From Clostridium sp. OM02-18AC (GTDB lineage: Bacteria > Bacillota > Clostridia > Lachnospirales > Lachnospiraceae), in the NCBI RefSeq assembly GCF_003481825.1, contig NZ_QULW01000001.1, positions 248,001 to 312,000 on the forward strand: DNA of 64,000 nucleotides. Direction: 5' to 3'. This document shows positions 1-8,377 of the stretch, one piece after another (within the stretch, counting starts at the first letter, position 1; every line of letters begins with the position of its first letter). The notes under the pieces are model-generated. The model was given only the letters and a program-made list of their open reading frames with translations, made no database searches and was not told the DNA's origin. Made by a program: the position numbers and the translations under genes.

Positions 1-440
1 CAGGAACTATAGTTGGCTTGTTTAATTCAATCCAATTAAATGAAAATGAAGTATTATCATTTGATTTATTAACTATTATGAATTTTCTAAATAAGCAGTA
101 TGAGACATTAACAATTTTTTATTGTATTTATAATGTGGAAAAAGGTGCGAATACTGCAAAAATTATCAACAAATCAGTTTTTCGCCGAAAAAATGGTGTG
201 GCTGGATCTAATGGCCGTATTAGACAAACAACAATGCAACATCTTTCTAATGCCATAAAGAGTATAAGAATTTCTAATATGAAATTTACGGAAAAAGGAG
301 ATTATGAAGTACGGGCATATGTGTTTTGGGATAATGAACGTTTAGATATTACGAGTAAAGAGGCGAAGGAAGTAGATATTGATACGCTGCTAACAATAGA
401 GGATAGCCTTGCAAGTGTTATTAACATAGAAATTTTTTAA
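1..440 (+). CDS. Hypothetical protein, 5' end cut by the window edge
   Basis: The reading frame is open to the left edge, so the true start is probably outside the window; the first in-frame start codon is TTG at 18. The visible part is about 145 residues with no signal peptide or membrane segment. The opening residues (GTIVGLFNSIQL) and the overall mix of beta-prone stretches resemble DUF6941-type small cytosolic proteins, but this is only an impression. The gene is clearly more AT-rich than the terminase genes that follow, which suggests a cargo or accessory gene placed just before the phage late operon. No function is assigned. About 80 bases separate it from terS and include a short GC-rich stretch near 470-478. 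Confidence 0.6.
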   Translation, partial: GTIVGLFNSIQLNENEVLSFDLLTIMNFLNKQYETLTIFYCIYNVEKGANTAKIINKSVFRRKNGVAGSNGRIRQTTMQHLSNAIKSIRISNMKFTEKGDYEVRAYVFWDNERLDITSKEAKEVDIDTLLTIEDSLASVINIEIF

Positions 441-520
441 TATTTATTTATGAATCTTAAGGGTCACCCCGCGTGGCTCTTTTCTTATGCCACAAAACAA
501 ACAAAAGCGAGGTGATCGAC

Positions 521-1231
521 ATGGCCAGAGCACCGGATCCGAGAATTGAGCAGGCGAAGACCATGTACCTGGAAGGTCAGAAATTGGTTGAGATTGCAAG
601 TCAACTAAATCTGCCGGAAGGGACGGTTCGTCGTTGGAAGTGCACGCACAAGTGGGATAGCGAACGTTCGGAAAAGAAAAGCGAGCGTTCGGACAGAAGA
701 GGAGCGCCAAAAGGAAATAAGAATGCTGTAGGTGCTGGTGCTCCGGAACAAAATAAGAATGCAGAAAAATTCGGTTTCTTTAGCAAGTACTTGCCTGAGG
801 AGACCGTTTCTATTATTCAGGAGATGCCGACTGATCCTCTGGACGTCCTCTGGGATCAGATTCAGATTGCCTACGCTGCCATTATCCGGGCGCAGCAGAT
901 CATGTATGTGCGTGACCGGGATGATATGACAACGACCAAGATCGAGGAAGGCTACGGCGAGAAGTCTACCAGAGAGAAGTGGGAAGTGCAGCAGGCATGG
1001 GATAAGCAGGGCAACTTCCTGCAGGCGCAGGCTAGGGCACAGTCGGAACTGCGCAGCTTGGTTAAACAGTATGATGAGCTGCTGCATAAGCGCTGGGACC
1101 TTGCCACCGAGGAACAGAAAGCCCGCATTGCCCAGATTCGGGCGCAGACGGACAAACTTAAAGGCACTGACAACGATGCGGCGCTGAACCGCCTGGATGA
1201 AGTCCTGAGTGAAATCAAAGGGGTTGTGTAA
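521..1231 (+). CDS. Phage terminase small subunit
   Basis: Predicted DNA-recognition subunit of the packaging motor (PBSX/YqaS-like). Residues 1-45 contain a helix-turn-helix (AKTMYLEGQKLVEIASQLNLP followed by GTVRRWK), as expected for binding the packaging site. A basic, Asn/Gly-rich linker (PKGNKNAVG) follows, then a long charged helical region that probably oligomerises and contacts the large subunit. I chose the ATG at 521 because GAGGTG lies 6-10 bases before it; an upstream ATG-less extension to 473 has no ribosome binding site. The stop is one base before the large-subunit start, so the two are translated together. Length of 236 residues fits the family. Confidence 0.85.
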   Translation: MARAPDPRIEQAKTMYLEGQKLVEIASQLNLPEGTVRRWKCTHKWDSERSEKKSERSDRRGAPKGNKNAVGAGAPEQNKNAEKFGFFSKYLPEETVSIIQEMPTDPLDVLWDQIQIAYAAIIRAQQIMYVRDRDDMTTTKIEEGYGEKSTREKWEVQQAWDKQGNFLQAQARAQSELRSLVKQYDELLHKRWDLATEEQKARIAQIRAQTDKLKGTDNDAALNRLDEVLSEIKGVV

Positions 1232-1232
1232 G

Positions 1233-2489
1233 ATGCCATTTTCAGATAAGCAGCAGGAGTTCTTTCAGAATGCAAGCCACCGCTGGAACATCAAGGTGGG
1301 GGCAACGAGATCAGGAAAGACCTACATGGATTATTACGTAATCCCGAAACGAATCCGATCTAGGATTGGACAAGAGGGGCTTGTGGCAATCCTGGGCGTG
1401 TCAAAGGGTACGATCCATCGTAACATCATCGAGCCGTTGCAGCATATTTGGGGCACAGACTTGGTGGGTGATATCAATTCGCAGAACATCTGCCCGATGT
1501 TTGGCGAGGATGTTTATTGTCTGGGTGCTGAGAAGGTCAGCCAGGTATCCAAGATTCGAGGATCGTCCCTGAAATACTGTTACGGTGATGAGGTGGTGGA
1601 CTGGAACAAGGAAGTGTTTAACATGCTGAAATCCCGTCTTGATAAGCCATATTCCTGTTTTGATGGTGCCTGCAACCCGGATGCCCCGCAGCACTGGTTT
1701 AAGCAGTTTCTGGACTCTGATGCAGATATTTATTGTCAGAAGTACGAGATTTTCGACAATCCTTTCCTAAGCCCTGTGTTCGTGGATGAGCTTTGCAAGG
1801 AGTATAAGGGCACGGTCCTTTATGATCGTTACATTCGCGGTTTGTGGGTTGCAGCAGAAGGCTCAGTTTATAAGCTGATGTGTGATGCCGTATCAACAGG
1901 AGCAAAAAATCCTTTCGCAATTTTCGAAAAGCCGAAGAGCATCATGCAAATCAATATCGGTGTTGACTTCGGTGGTTCTGGATCCGGCCATGCGTTTGTG
2001 GCAACAGCCTATTCCAGGGCATATTTAAGTATCACAGCACTGGCTAGCGAGCGGCACATGAGCAAAAACGGCAGCATTGACCCGGACAAGCTGGGTGATC
2101 TGTTCGTGGACTTCTGCTTGAAAATCATAAATCTGTACGGATTCATTACCGTGGTTTACTGTGACAGTGCCGAGCAGACGCTTATTGCCGGTATGAGGAC
2201 AGCCGTCCGAAAAGCTGGACTTAGCTGGATCCGGATTGAGAACGCATTAAAAACAGCGATCAACGACCGAATACGATTTACGCAGCGGATGCTTAGCCAG
2301 CACCGCTTTCAATACGTGAAAGATCAGTGCCAGAGCCTGGAGGATGCCATGACAACAGCACTGTGGGACGAGAAAAAGAGTCTCGTGGAAGATGTGAGAC
2401 TGGATGACGGCACCAGTGATATCGATACGCTGGATGCCTTTGAGTACACATTCGAGCGGGATATCAGCCGGTTTATCCGGTACGAATAG
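1233..2489 (+). CDS. Phage terminase large subunit
   Basis: ATPase and nuclease of the DNA packaging motor, PBSX-family large terminase. Walker A is seen at residues 23-30 (GATRSGKT), a Walker B-like stretch ends in GDE (CYGDEVVDW), and the C-terminal RNase H-like nuclease begins at the GVDFGGSGSGHAF segment with a second acidic strand at VYCDSAEQ. The length of 418 residues is usual. Start taken at ATG 1233, one base after terS ends; the longer frame from 1209 would run into terS without a ribosome binding site. It forms a tight unit with terS and the portal gene. Confidence 0.95.
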   Translation: MPFSDKQQEFFQNASHRWNIKVGATRSGKTYMDYYVIPKRIRSRIGQEGLVAILGVSKGTIHRNIIEPLQHIWGTDLVGDINSQNICPMFGEDVYCLGAEKVSQVSKIRGSSLKYCYGDEVVDWNKEVFNMLKSRLDKPYSCFDGACNPDAPQHWFKQFLDSDADIYCQKYEIFDNPFLSPVFVDELCKEYKGTVLYDRYIRGLWVAAEGSVYKLMCDAVSTGAKNPFAIFEKPKSIMQINIGVDFGGSGSGHAFVATAYSRAYLSITALASERHMSKNGSIDPDKLGDLFVDFCLKIINLYGFITVVYCDSAEQTLIAGMRTAVRKAGLSWIRIENALKTAINDRIRFTQRMLSQHRFQYVKDQCQSLEDAMTTALWDEKKSLVEDVRLDDGTSDIDTLDAFEYTFERDISRFIRYE

Positions 2490-2500
2490 AGGTGATGACG

Positions 2501-3883
2501 ATGAAATTTTCAAAGATGCTTGCAGCAATCACAGATATTTTGAATCAGGATTCTGACACAGAGATTGATGTCTGTATGACGTCTGAAATGGCGCGGAAGA
2601 TTGAACTCTGGACGGCCATGTATGAGAATCGGGCGCCCTGGGTGAATCGGAAGGATGTGAAAAGCGCCCAGCTGCCGGCAACCATTGCCTCAGAGATTGC
2701 CCGTCTGGTTACTCTGGAAATGAAGTCAGAGATTACCGGCAGTGTTGCAGCAGAGTATTTGAACCAGCAGTACCAGGAAAAGGCTTTATCTGGGCTGAGG
2801 CGGTACGTGGAATATGGCTGCGCAAAGGGCGGGCTGATCTTAAAGCCGTATGTAACCAAGAACGGCCTTACGGTCCAGTTTGTTCAGGCTGATTGCTTTT
2901 TTCCGCTGTCTTTTGATGACTCTGGCAGAATACAGCAATGCGCATTTACGGAGCAGTTCCGGAAAGGTAAGAAGATCTACACGCGCCTGGAAGTGCATGA
3001 GCAGCAGGGCGAACACATCCGGATCACGAATCGGGCATTTGTGGCAACCAATGATTATAGCCTTGGAAGCGAAATTGCCGTAAACTCAGTGGACCGTTGG
3101 TCTGAACTGCAGCCGCAGGTGATATTTGCCGGTGCTGACCGGCTGTTATTTGGTTATTTCCGGGTGCCACTTGCGAATGCAGAGGATTCTGACAGCCCGC
3201 TGGGCGTTTCCGTGTATTCCAGGGCAGCGCCGGAGCTGATTGAGGAAGCGGATCGCCGTTATTCCAATATCTGTTGGGAGTACGAAGGTACGCAGCTGGC
3301 CGTGCATGTGGCAACCTCATTACTCAAATATAACCGTGACTTGGACAAGTTTGAGTATCCGGGAGGAAAGAACCGGCTGTACCGAAATGTGGAATACAAC
3401 TCCGGAGCAACAGACAAGCCGTTCATGGAAACGTTTTCCCCGGAGATCCGCGACACGGCATTGTTCAATGGTTTCAATAACCAGTTAAAGCTGATTGAGT
3501 TTGCCTGCTGTCTGGCATATGGCACGCTTTCGGATCCGCAGAACGTGGATAAGACAGCAACTGAGATCAAGACCAGCAAGCAGCGGTCTTATACGTTTGT
3601 TTCCGATACGCAGCTGGCATTGCAGAAGGCTCTGGAAGATCTGGTATATGCCATGAACTTCTGGGCGGCCCTATATGGATTGATTACGGTGGGTGCGGAC
3701 TATGAGGTGTCGTTTGAGTGGGATGACAGTATTGTCGTGGATGCAGAAGCAGAACGCCAGACAGACCGTGCCGATGTTGCTATGGGTGTTATGAGCCTGG
3801 CAGAGTACAGAAGCAAATGGTATGGTGAGACAAGGGAGGAGGCTGAAAAGAACCTTCCAGAGCCTGCCAACGTAGAGGAGTGA
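2501..3883 (+). CDS. Phage portal protein (SPP1 Gp6-like)
   Basis: Ring protein at the unique capsid vertex through which DNA is packaged and ejected. At 461 residues, its order of features matches the SPP1/PBSX portal family: an N-terminal MTSEMARKIELWTAMYE region, a clip/stem middle and an acidic C-terminus ending in TREEAEKNLPEP. Start at ATG 2501 is favoured by AGAGGTG six bases upstream, rather than GTG 2492 or ATG 2495, which overlap that site. It follows terL by 11 bases and is followed five bases later by the minor capsid gene, the standard head-gene order. Confidence 0.92.
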   Translation: MKFSKMLAAITDILNQDSDTEIDVCMTSEMARKIELWTAMYENRAPWVNRKDVKSAQLPATIASEIARLVTLEMKSEITGSVAAEYLNQQYQEKALSGLRRYVEYGCAKGGLILKPYVTKNGLTVQFVQADCFFPLSFDDSGRIQQCAFTEQFRKGKKIYTRLEVHEQQGEHIRITNRAFVATNDYSLGSEIAVNSVDRWSELQPQVIFAGADRLLFGYFRVPLANAEDSDSPLGVSVYSRAAPELIEEADRRYSNICWEYEGTQLAVHVATSLLKYNRDLDKFEYPGGKNRLYRNVEYNSGATDKPFMETFSPEIRDTALFNGFNNQLKLIEFACCLAYGTLSDPQNVDKTATEIKTSKQRSYTFVSDTQLALQKALEDLVYAMNFWAALYGLITVGADYEVSFEWDDSIVVDAEAERQTDRADVAMGVMSLAEYRSKWYGETREEAEKNLPEPANVEE

Positions 3884-3888
3884 TCTGA

Positions 3889-5670
3889 TTGACGCCAGAA
3901 GAACTTGAAAATCTGCCAAAGCCACTAGAACGGATCATGACATCCTTGGAATTGGATATCATGTCAGAAATCATTGAGCGCATTAAGGAGGCGCAGCAGA
4001 TCACACCAGTGACAGACTGGCTGTTAAACCGGTTGAGCATCATCGGCGCAAGCAAGGCGCGGGTAAAACAGATCCTGCATGCCGCCCTGGAAGCAGCTGA
4101 TTTGCAGGTTGATGATATTTATGATCAGGCTGCAAAATCCGATTACATCAGGACCAAGGCAATCTACGAAGCTGCCGGGCAGGATTACACCCCGTATGAG
4201 GATAATCAATATCTGCAGCAGATCGTGGATGCAGTGAGGCGGCAAACAAAGGAAAGCCTGCGGGCCTATGAGAACATTACGCAGACAACCGGCTTTAATG
4301 TTTATATGGGCGGCAAGCGGGTGTTCACACCTATGTCGGAGTATCTGGAGCGGAGTCTTGACAAGGCAATGCTCGGTATTACCACAGGCATGAAGACATA
4401 CAGCCAGGCAATTGGCGATGTGATTGATGAGATGACTTCCAGCGGTGTCCGCATAGTGGATTATGCTTCTGGAAAGTCCGATCGGATTGAGGTGGCTGCC
4501 AGAAGGGCAGTAATGACCGGGGTAGCCCAGATGACGGACAAGGTCAACGAGAAGAACGCGGAAGAACTGAAAACAGATTACTGGGAAGTAGACTGGCACA
4601 TGGGAGCCAGAAATACCGGAACTGGCTATATGAATCACCAGTCATGGCAGGGCAAGGTGTATAGCTCGGAAGAGATGCGGACCGTCTGTGGTCTTGGCGA
4701 GATGCTTGGGTTTGCCGGAATAAACTGCTATCATATTCGTTGGCCCTTTATTCCCGGAATTTCCAAGCGCAGGTATACCGATGAGTGGCTTGCGGAGCAG
4801 AACCGGAAGGAGAACGAGAAGAAAGAGTTTCGCGGGAAGGAATACGACACCTATGCTGCTCTGCAGTACCAGCGCAAGCTGGAGCGTGTGATTCGGAAAC
4901 AGAAGCAGGACATTAAGCTTCTGGAGAAAGGCGGAGCAGACAAGGACGATCTGACCGCGGCACGGTGCCGGAAACGGCTGACAGAAAAGACGTACACGGA
5001 GTTTTCGGCGGCTATGGGGCTGAGACAGCAGCGGGAACGGCTGAAAGTTGGCAAGCTGGCAACGGGAGCGCATGAAGCTACGAGAAATACTTTTTCTAAT
5101 GTTTCATTTGATCCAGATAATGACTATTCGTTGAAACTCGAGAGCTATCAAGATAAGGTTAATACCGGTCTGTCAGATGCTGCAAGAAGTGTTGCAGAAA
5201 AAGGTGGCTCAGATGGCTATGAACATATGTATCTGGTAAATCTAAAAACTGGTACGTTGGATTATTATGAAACCAATCATATGGCTCATGAAGTTGGATA
5301 TAAGTTCTGGAGATACTTAAAGGAACATTCGGATGAAGAATTTGCTTTTGTGCATAACCACAATACAGACAGCGCTTTTTCTGAAGCGGATATGCGAACA
5401 TTGTTGACTGAGAAACAAATTCCGGTTATGATTGCATGTAGAAATGATTCAGTGAAGTATGTGGCGGAAAGAAAAGGATCTCCTTTGGAATCAGGCTGGT
5501 TTGATGATTTGTATGAGCAGGATTTGAATGAAATCCGGGCGAAAATCCGAAGTGGGGAAATATCATCAGCCGAATGGAGTAAACGGCGAGAACTTTTGAT
5601 TGTGGAAAATTTATTGAGGGACTACACGAAGGGAGGTAAATTGATTGAGTATGACGGAAGAAAAAAGTGA
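3889..5670 (+). CDS. Phage minor capsid protein with C-terminal JAMM/MPN-like domain
   Basis: Residues 1 to about 340 match the phage minor capsid protein 2 (MuF-like) family that sits inside the head next to the portal. A TTG start at 3889 is chosen because GAGGAG is eight bases upstream. After a lysine-rich helical linker (about 340-395) the base composition becomes markedly more AT-rich. A separate domain then carries Glu445, His489-x-His491, Ser498 and Asp501, the spacing of a JAMM/MPN (JAB) metallopeptidase centre (E...HxH...SxxD). MuF-type head proteins of Firmicutes temperate phages are known to carry exchangeable toxin domains, so this tail may be ejected with DNA. That role is inference. 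The last 26 bases overlap a small gene. Confidence 0.85.
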   Translation: MTPEELENLPKPLERIMTSLELDIMSEIIERIKEAQQITPVTDWLLNRLSIIGASKARVKQILHAALEAADLQVDDIYDQAAKSDYIRTKAIYEAAGQDYTPYEDNQYLQQIVDAVRRQTKESLRAYENITQTTGFNVYMGGKRVFTPMSEYLERSLDKAMLGITTGMKTYSQAIGDVIDEMTSSGVRIVDYASGKSDRIEVAARRAVMTGVAQMTDKVNEKNAEELKTDYWEVDWHMGARNTGTGYMNHQSWQGKVYSSEEMRTVCGLGEMLGFAGINCYHIRWPFIPGISKRRYTDEWLAEQNRKENEKKEFRGKEYDTYAALQYQRKLERVIRKQKQDIKLLEKGGADKDDLTAARCRKRLTEKTYTEFSAAMGLRQQRERLKVGKLATGAHEATRNTFSNVSFDPDNDYSLKLESYQDKVNTGLSDAARSVAEKGGSDGYEHMYLVNLKTGTLDYYETNHMAHEVGYKFWRYLKEHSDEEFAFVHNHNTDSAFSEADMRTLLTEKQIPVMIACRNDSVKYVAERKGSPLESGWFDDLYEQDLNEIRAKIRSGEISSAEWSKRRELLIVENLLRDYTKGGKLIEYDGRKK

Positions 5671-5830
5671 TGACTGGTCAAGCCCAACCTTAAAAGAAGT
5701 TCCTTTTTGGCGAGAGGGAATGAGCCAGGAAGAATATGAAGTAGAACGCGAATACTATGCAAAAAACTTTCATTTGGTGAAAGAAGGGTCATATGTACCA
5801 CTTTGGAGACTTAGACAACAAGGAAAATGA
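5645..5830 (+). CDS. Small acidic protein overlapping the minor capsid gene; possible immunity or partner protein
   Basis: A 61-residue protein rich in Glu, Tyr and Trp, with no membrane segment. Its TTG start at 5645 is eight bases after GGAGG (5632-5636), and the start lies inside the last codons of the minor capsid gene, so the two are probably translationally coupled. An ATG at 5651 is the alternative. It is as AT-rich as the JAMM-like tail before it, suggesting that both moved as one cassette. By position it could be an immunity protein against that domain. I do not recognise the family, and the role is inference from layout only. Confidence 0.6.
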   Translation: MSMTEEKSDDWSSPTLKEVPFWREGMSQEEYEVEREYYAKNFHLVKEGSYVPLWRLRQQGK

Positions 5831-5861
5831 TACCACCAGTCAGCAGGCCGGTGGTATTTTT
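5830..5861 (+). terminator. Hairpin with T-run after the JAMM cassette
   Basis: Perfect 8-bp arms ATACCACC (5830-5837) and GGTGGTAT (5850-5857) with a 12-base loop are followed by TTTTT at 5857-5861. It looks like a Rho-independent terminator or attenuator placed just before the next small gene, which would lower expression of downstream genes relative to upstream ones or mark a cassette border. Confidence 0.6.
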
Positions 5862-5873
5862 GTGGAGAAAATT

Positions 5874-6005
5874 ATGTTAAAAGTGGTTTTAGCAATCAAG
5901 GTGATTTGTTCGGTTACCTGGTTCGTAACGGTAGTGACCTACGTGGTTTACACCGCATGCCAGTGGATCCGTTACGCGTTGCGACGTCGCAACAGGAAGG
6001 AGTAG
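5874..6005 (+). CDS. Small single-pass membrane protein
   Basis: A 43-residue protein with one hydrophobic helix (about residues 2-30, rich in Val, Ile, Thr and Tyr) and a strongly basic end (RRRNRKE). ATG 5874 is preceded by GTGGAG at a good distance. A longer frame starts at 5793 but would overlap the previous gene and read through the terminator hairpin, so it is less likely. Small membrane proteins at this place between minor capsid and scaffold genes are frequent in Lachnospiraceae phages. Function unknown; the stop at 6005 is three bases before the next start. Confidence 0.55.
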   Translation: MLKVVLAIKVICSVTWFVTVVTYVVYTACQWIRYALRRRNRKE

Positions 6006-6008
6006 CTG

Positions 6009-6137
6009 ATGAATGTATTAACCTGGTTTAAGCAGCGGTATTGCAAACACCAGTACCGCAAACATTGGAGCCGTGCATCCGGCCAGTATGGTGGATATGT
6101 AAGGCGGTGCACAAAATGTAATAAGGTCGAGCAGTAA
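6009..6137 (+). CDS. 42-residue putative zinc-ribbon protein
   Basis: Tiny gene read directly from the sequence. ATG 6009 follows AAGGAG by a short spacer. The product is basic and has a Cys-Lys-His (YCKHQY) near residue 12 and a CxxC (RRCTKCNK) near residue 36, which together could bind one zinc ion. Similar small zinc-ribbon proteins are common between phage head genes. The role is unknown. Its stop overlaps the start of the hairpin that follows. Confidence 0.55.
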   Translation: MNVLTWFKQRYCKHQYRKHWSRASGQYGGYVRRCTKCNKVEQ

Positions 6138-6162
6138 GCACGCAGAGATGCGTGTTATTTTT
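6137..6162 (+). terminator. Hairpin with T-run
   Basis: Stem CACGCA (6139-6144) / TGCGTG (6149-6154), closed by a GAGA loop and extended by weaker pairs, with TTTTT at about 6158-6162. It is a second terminator-like hairpin within 330 bases, before the scaffold gene. Confidence 0.6.
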
Positions 6163-6247
6163 ATGCCAAAAATTTTGTCCGGAATGACGTAAAACTACCA
6201 ACACAAGGGATGCGACCCCGTAAAAAGCGTAGTGCGAAAGGAGCAAC

Positions 6248-6781
6248 ATGAAAAGAAAGTTTTTGGAAGACATGGGACTGACCAAGGAACAGGTCGACAG
6301 CATTATGGACGAAAATGGCAAGGACATCGAAGCCATGAAGGCAGAGCGTGACAATTATAAGTCACAGCTGGATACGGCGCAGACAACGCTGAAAAGCTTT
6401 GAAGGCGTCAACGTCCAGGAATTGCAGGGGAAAATCGCCCAGCTGACCAATGACATGGCAGCCAAGGACAATGAGTACAAAAAGCAGCTCGCAGATCGTG
6501 ACTTCAATGATCTTCTGAAAGAGACTGCAGCAGGCTTCAAGCCGCGCGACCTGAAAGCAGTTATGCCGTTCCTTGATGTCGAAAAGCTGAAAGCCAGCAA
6601 GAACCAGGAAAGTGATATCAAATCAGCCCTGGAGGCGGTCAAGAAAGACAATGTGTATCTGTTTCAGGATGTCAGTATTCCCAGGGTGGTTTCAGGAACT
6701 TCTGGAACTAATCCACCAAAAACAGAAGACACAAAGACAAGAGCAAATGAAGCCTTAAGAAGTATCTTAGGCAGAGAGTAA
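6248..6781 (+). CDS. Phage scaffolding protein (GP20-like)
   Basis: Internal scaffold that shapes the procapsid and leaves or is degraded before packaging. The 177-residue product is highly charged and mostly helical, with a heptad-like coiled coil from about residue 25 to 90 (KAERDNYKSQLDTAQ, QGKIAQLTNDMAAKDNEYKKQL). The conserved FNDLLKETAAGFKPRDLKAV stretch and the C-terminal RSILGRE are typical of the phage minor structural protein GP20 family. The start at ATG 6248 has AAAGGAG upstream. It lies directly before the major capsid gene, as the family usually does. Confidence 0.9.
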   Translation: MKRKFLEDMGLTKEQVDSIMDENGKDIEAMKAERDNYKSQLDTAQTTLKSFEGVNVQELQGKIAQLTNDMAAKDNEYKKQLADRDFNDLLKETAAGFKPRDLKAVMPFLDVEKLKASKNQESDIKSALEAVKKDNVYLFQDVSIPRVVSGTSGTNPPKTEDTKTRANEALRSILGRE

Positions 6782-6793
6782 AGGAGGCTATTT

Positions 6794-7987
6794 ATGGCAA
6801 CGAATATTGTAAACAGAGCGGATGCCGAGGCGATTATCCGCCAGCAGATCGTAGAAAATATTTTCCAGGATGCTCCAAAGCAGTCCGTGTTTATGAGTTT
6901 GGCTAAGAAACTGCCAAATATGACCAGCAACCAGACCAGAATCCGCGTACTGGATTTCCTGCCGACTGCGTATTGGGTAGACGGTGATACCGGCATGAAG
7001 CAGACCAGCCGTCAGGCATGGGACAACGTGTATCTGGATGCGGCTGAGCTGGCCGTTATTGTTCCGATTCCGGAAGCTGTGCTGGATGATGCGGAGTTTG
7101 ATATCTTCGGCGAGGTAACTCCGAGAGTCATGGAGGCTATTGGCCAGAGAGTTGATGCGGCAATCATCTTCGGCGAGAATCGTCCGAGAGTATGGCAGAA
7201 TGACATTATCACCCTGGCACGTCAGGCCGGCAATAACGTGGCGCCTGGTTCCAATCCGGATTACTATAATCTTCTCCTGGGCGAGAATGGTGTGATCTCC
7301 AAGGTTGAGGAAGATGGCTATATGGCAACCGGTGCGCTGGCTTCCATGAGCATGAGAGCGAAACTGAGAGGTATCAAAGCAACCGACGGCACTCCGATCT
7401 TCAAGAGCGATATGCAGGGTTCCACCAACTATGCGCTGGATGGTGCACCGATGTACTTCCCGCAGAATGGCGCGTTCAACAACAGTATTGCGCAGCTGAT
7501 TATCGGTGACTTTAAGCAGGCTGTATATGCGATCCGTCAGGATATTACGGTAAAGGTTCTGGATCAGGGTGTTATCCAGGACCCGACTACCAAGGAGATC
7601 GCCTATAACCTGGCGCAGCAGGATATGGTTGCACTGCGTATAGTATTTCGCATGGGCTGGGCGCTGCCGAATCCAGCAACCAGAATGGACGAGGACCGCG
7701 TAGGCTGTCCGTTTGCATATCTGGAGCCGGCAACTCCGGTTACTACCCAGACGGTTACCTTTACCGTAAAGGACAATCAGGGATCTCCGGAGCCGATTAA
7801 AGATGCAATCGTAGATGTGAATGGTTCCAGAATCAAGACGAATGCAAGCGGTGAAGCTGTTTTCAACTTGAGACCAGGAACTTATCCGGCAAAGATTAAA
7901 AAGACCGGCTACAGCCAGATTACGGAGACGGTAGTGGTAGCTGGTTCTGCAGTGACCAAGGATGTAACTTTAATCCCGACCACCTGA
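6794..7987 (+). CDS. Major capsid protein with C-terminal carboxypeptidase-regulatory/PEGA-like domain
   Basis: Main shell protein, HK97-like by position and by its N-terminal and core pattern (DAEAIIRQQIVENIFQ, EAVLDDAEFDIFGE, GQRVDAAIIFGE). The first 310 or so residues form the capsid core. Residues about 315-397 are an added beta-rich module (TFTVKDNQGSPEPI, INTERNAL VDVNG turn, FNLRPGTYPAKIKKTGY) resembling carboxypeptidase-regulatory-like, PEGA or CnaB-like domains. Such modules on capsids are surface decorations thought to bind host or mucus glycans; that role here is inference. AAGGAGG lies upstream of the ATG. Start and length are well supported. Confidence 0.92.
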   Translation: MATNIVNRADAEAIIRQQIVENIFQDAPKQSVFMSLAKKLPNMTSNQTRIRVLDFLPTAYWVDGDTGMKQTSRQAWDNVYLDAAELAVIVPIPEAVLDDAEFDIFGEVTPRVMEAIGQRVDAAIIFGENRPRVWQNDIITLARQAGNNVAPGSNPDYYNLLLGENGVISKVEEDGYMATGALASMSMRAKLRGIKATDGTPIFKSDMQGSTNYALDGAPMYFPQNGAFNNSIAQLIIGDFKQAVYAIRQDITVKVLDQGVIQDPTTKEIAYNLAQQDMVALRIVFRMGWALPNPATRMDEDRVGCPFAYLEPATPVTTQTVTFTVKDNQGSPEPIKDAIVDVNGSRIKTNASGEAVFNLRPGTYPAKIKKTGYSQITETVVVAGSAVTKDVTLIPTT

Positions 7988-7999
7988 TAAGGAGAAACT

Positions 8000-8377
8000 G
8001 TGCTGATGATCTATGCAGATGAAGAATTTTATAAGGACAAGTACCTTTTAGGACGAAAGCCGGTCATCAGCACCGGCTTTCCCTATTATGCCCGCCAGGC
8101 GAGCCAGGTGATAGACCAGTATACTTTTGGCAGACTCGCCAATGTGGTAGAGATTCCGGAGGATGTTCGGCTGTGCTGCTGTGAACTCGCAGAGGTGGGA
8201 TGCAGACAGGAAAAAGCAGAAAAAGAATCATCCGGAAAGACATCGGAAAAGATTGGGACCTATTCTGTATCGTTCGGATCCGTGCAGGAGCAGAACGAGA
8301 TGAAGACCAGAAGGGAGCGCCAGATCATTATGAAATGGCTAGAGCATACCGGATTGTGCTATCAGGGGGTGGAGTGA
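8000..8377 (+). CDS. Head-tail connector protein (Gp6-like)
   Basis: A 125-residue protein just after the major capsid gene, the usual place of the head-completion adaptor. It is helical, with the YEDEEFYKDKYL-like N-terminus (here YADEEFYKDKYLLG), AASQVIDQYTFGR-like helix (ARQASQVIDQYTFGRL) and a cysteine cluster CCCELAEVGC seen in related Firmicutes phage connectors. The GTG at 8000 lies about six bases after AAGGAG; ATG 8006 is an alternative. Its stop overlaps the next start (TGATG). Confidence 0.75.
   Translation: MLMIYADEEFYKDKYLLGRKPVISTGFPYYARQASQVIDQYTFGRLANVVEIPEDVRLCCCELAEVGCRQEKAEKESSGKTSEKIGTYSVSFGSVQEQNEMKTRRERQIIMKWLEHTGLCYQGVE

Noticed and set aside
5793..5873. Longer N-terminus for the small membrane protein from 5793
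   Set aside because: It would overlap the preceding gene and include the terminator hairpin, and lacks a ribosome binding site.
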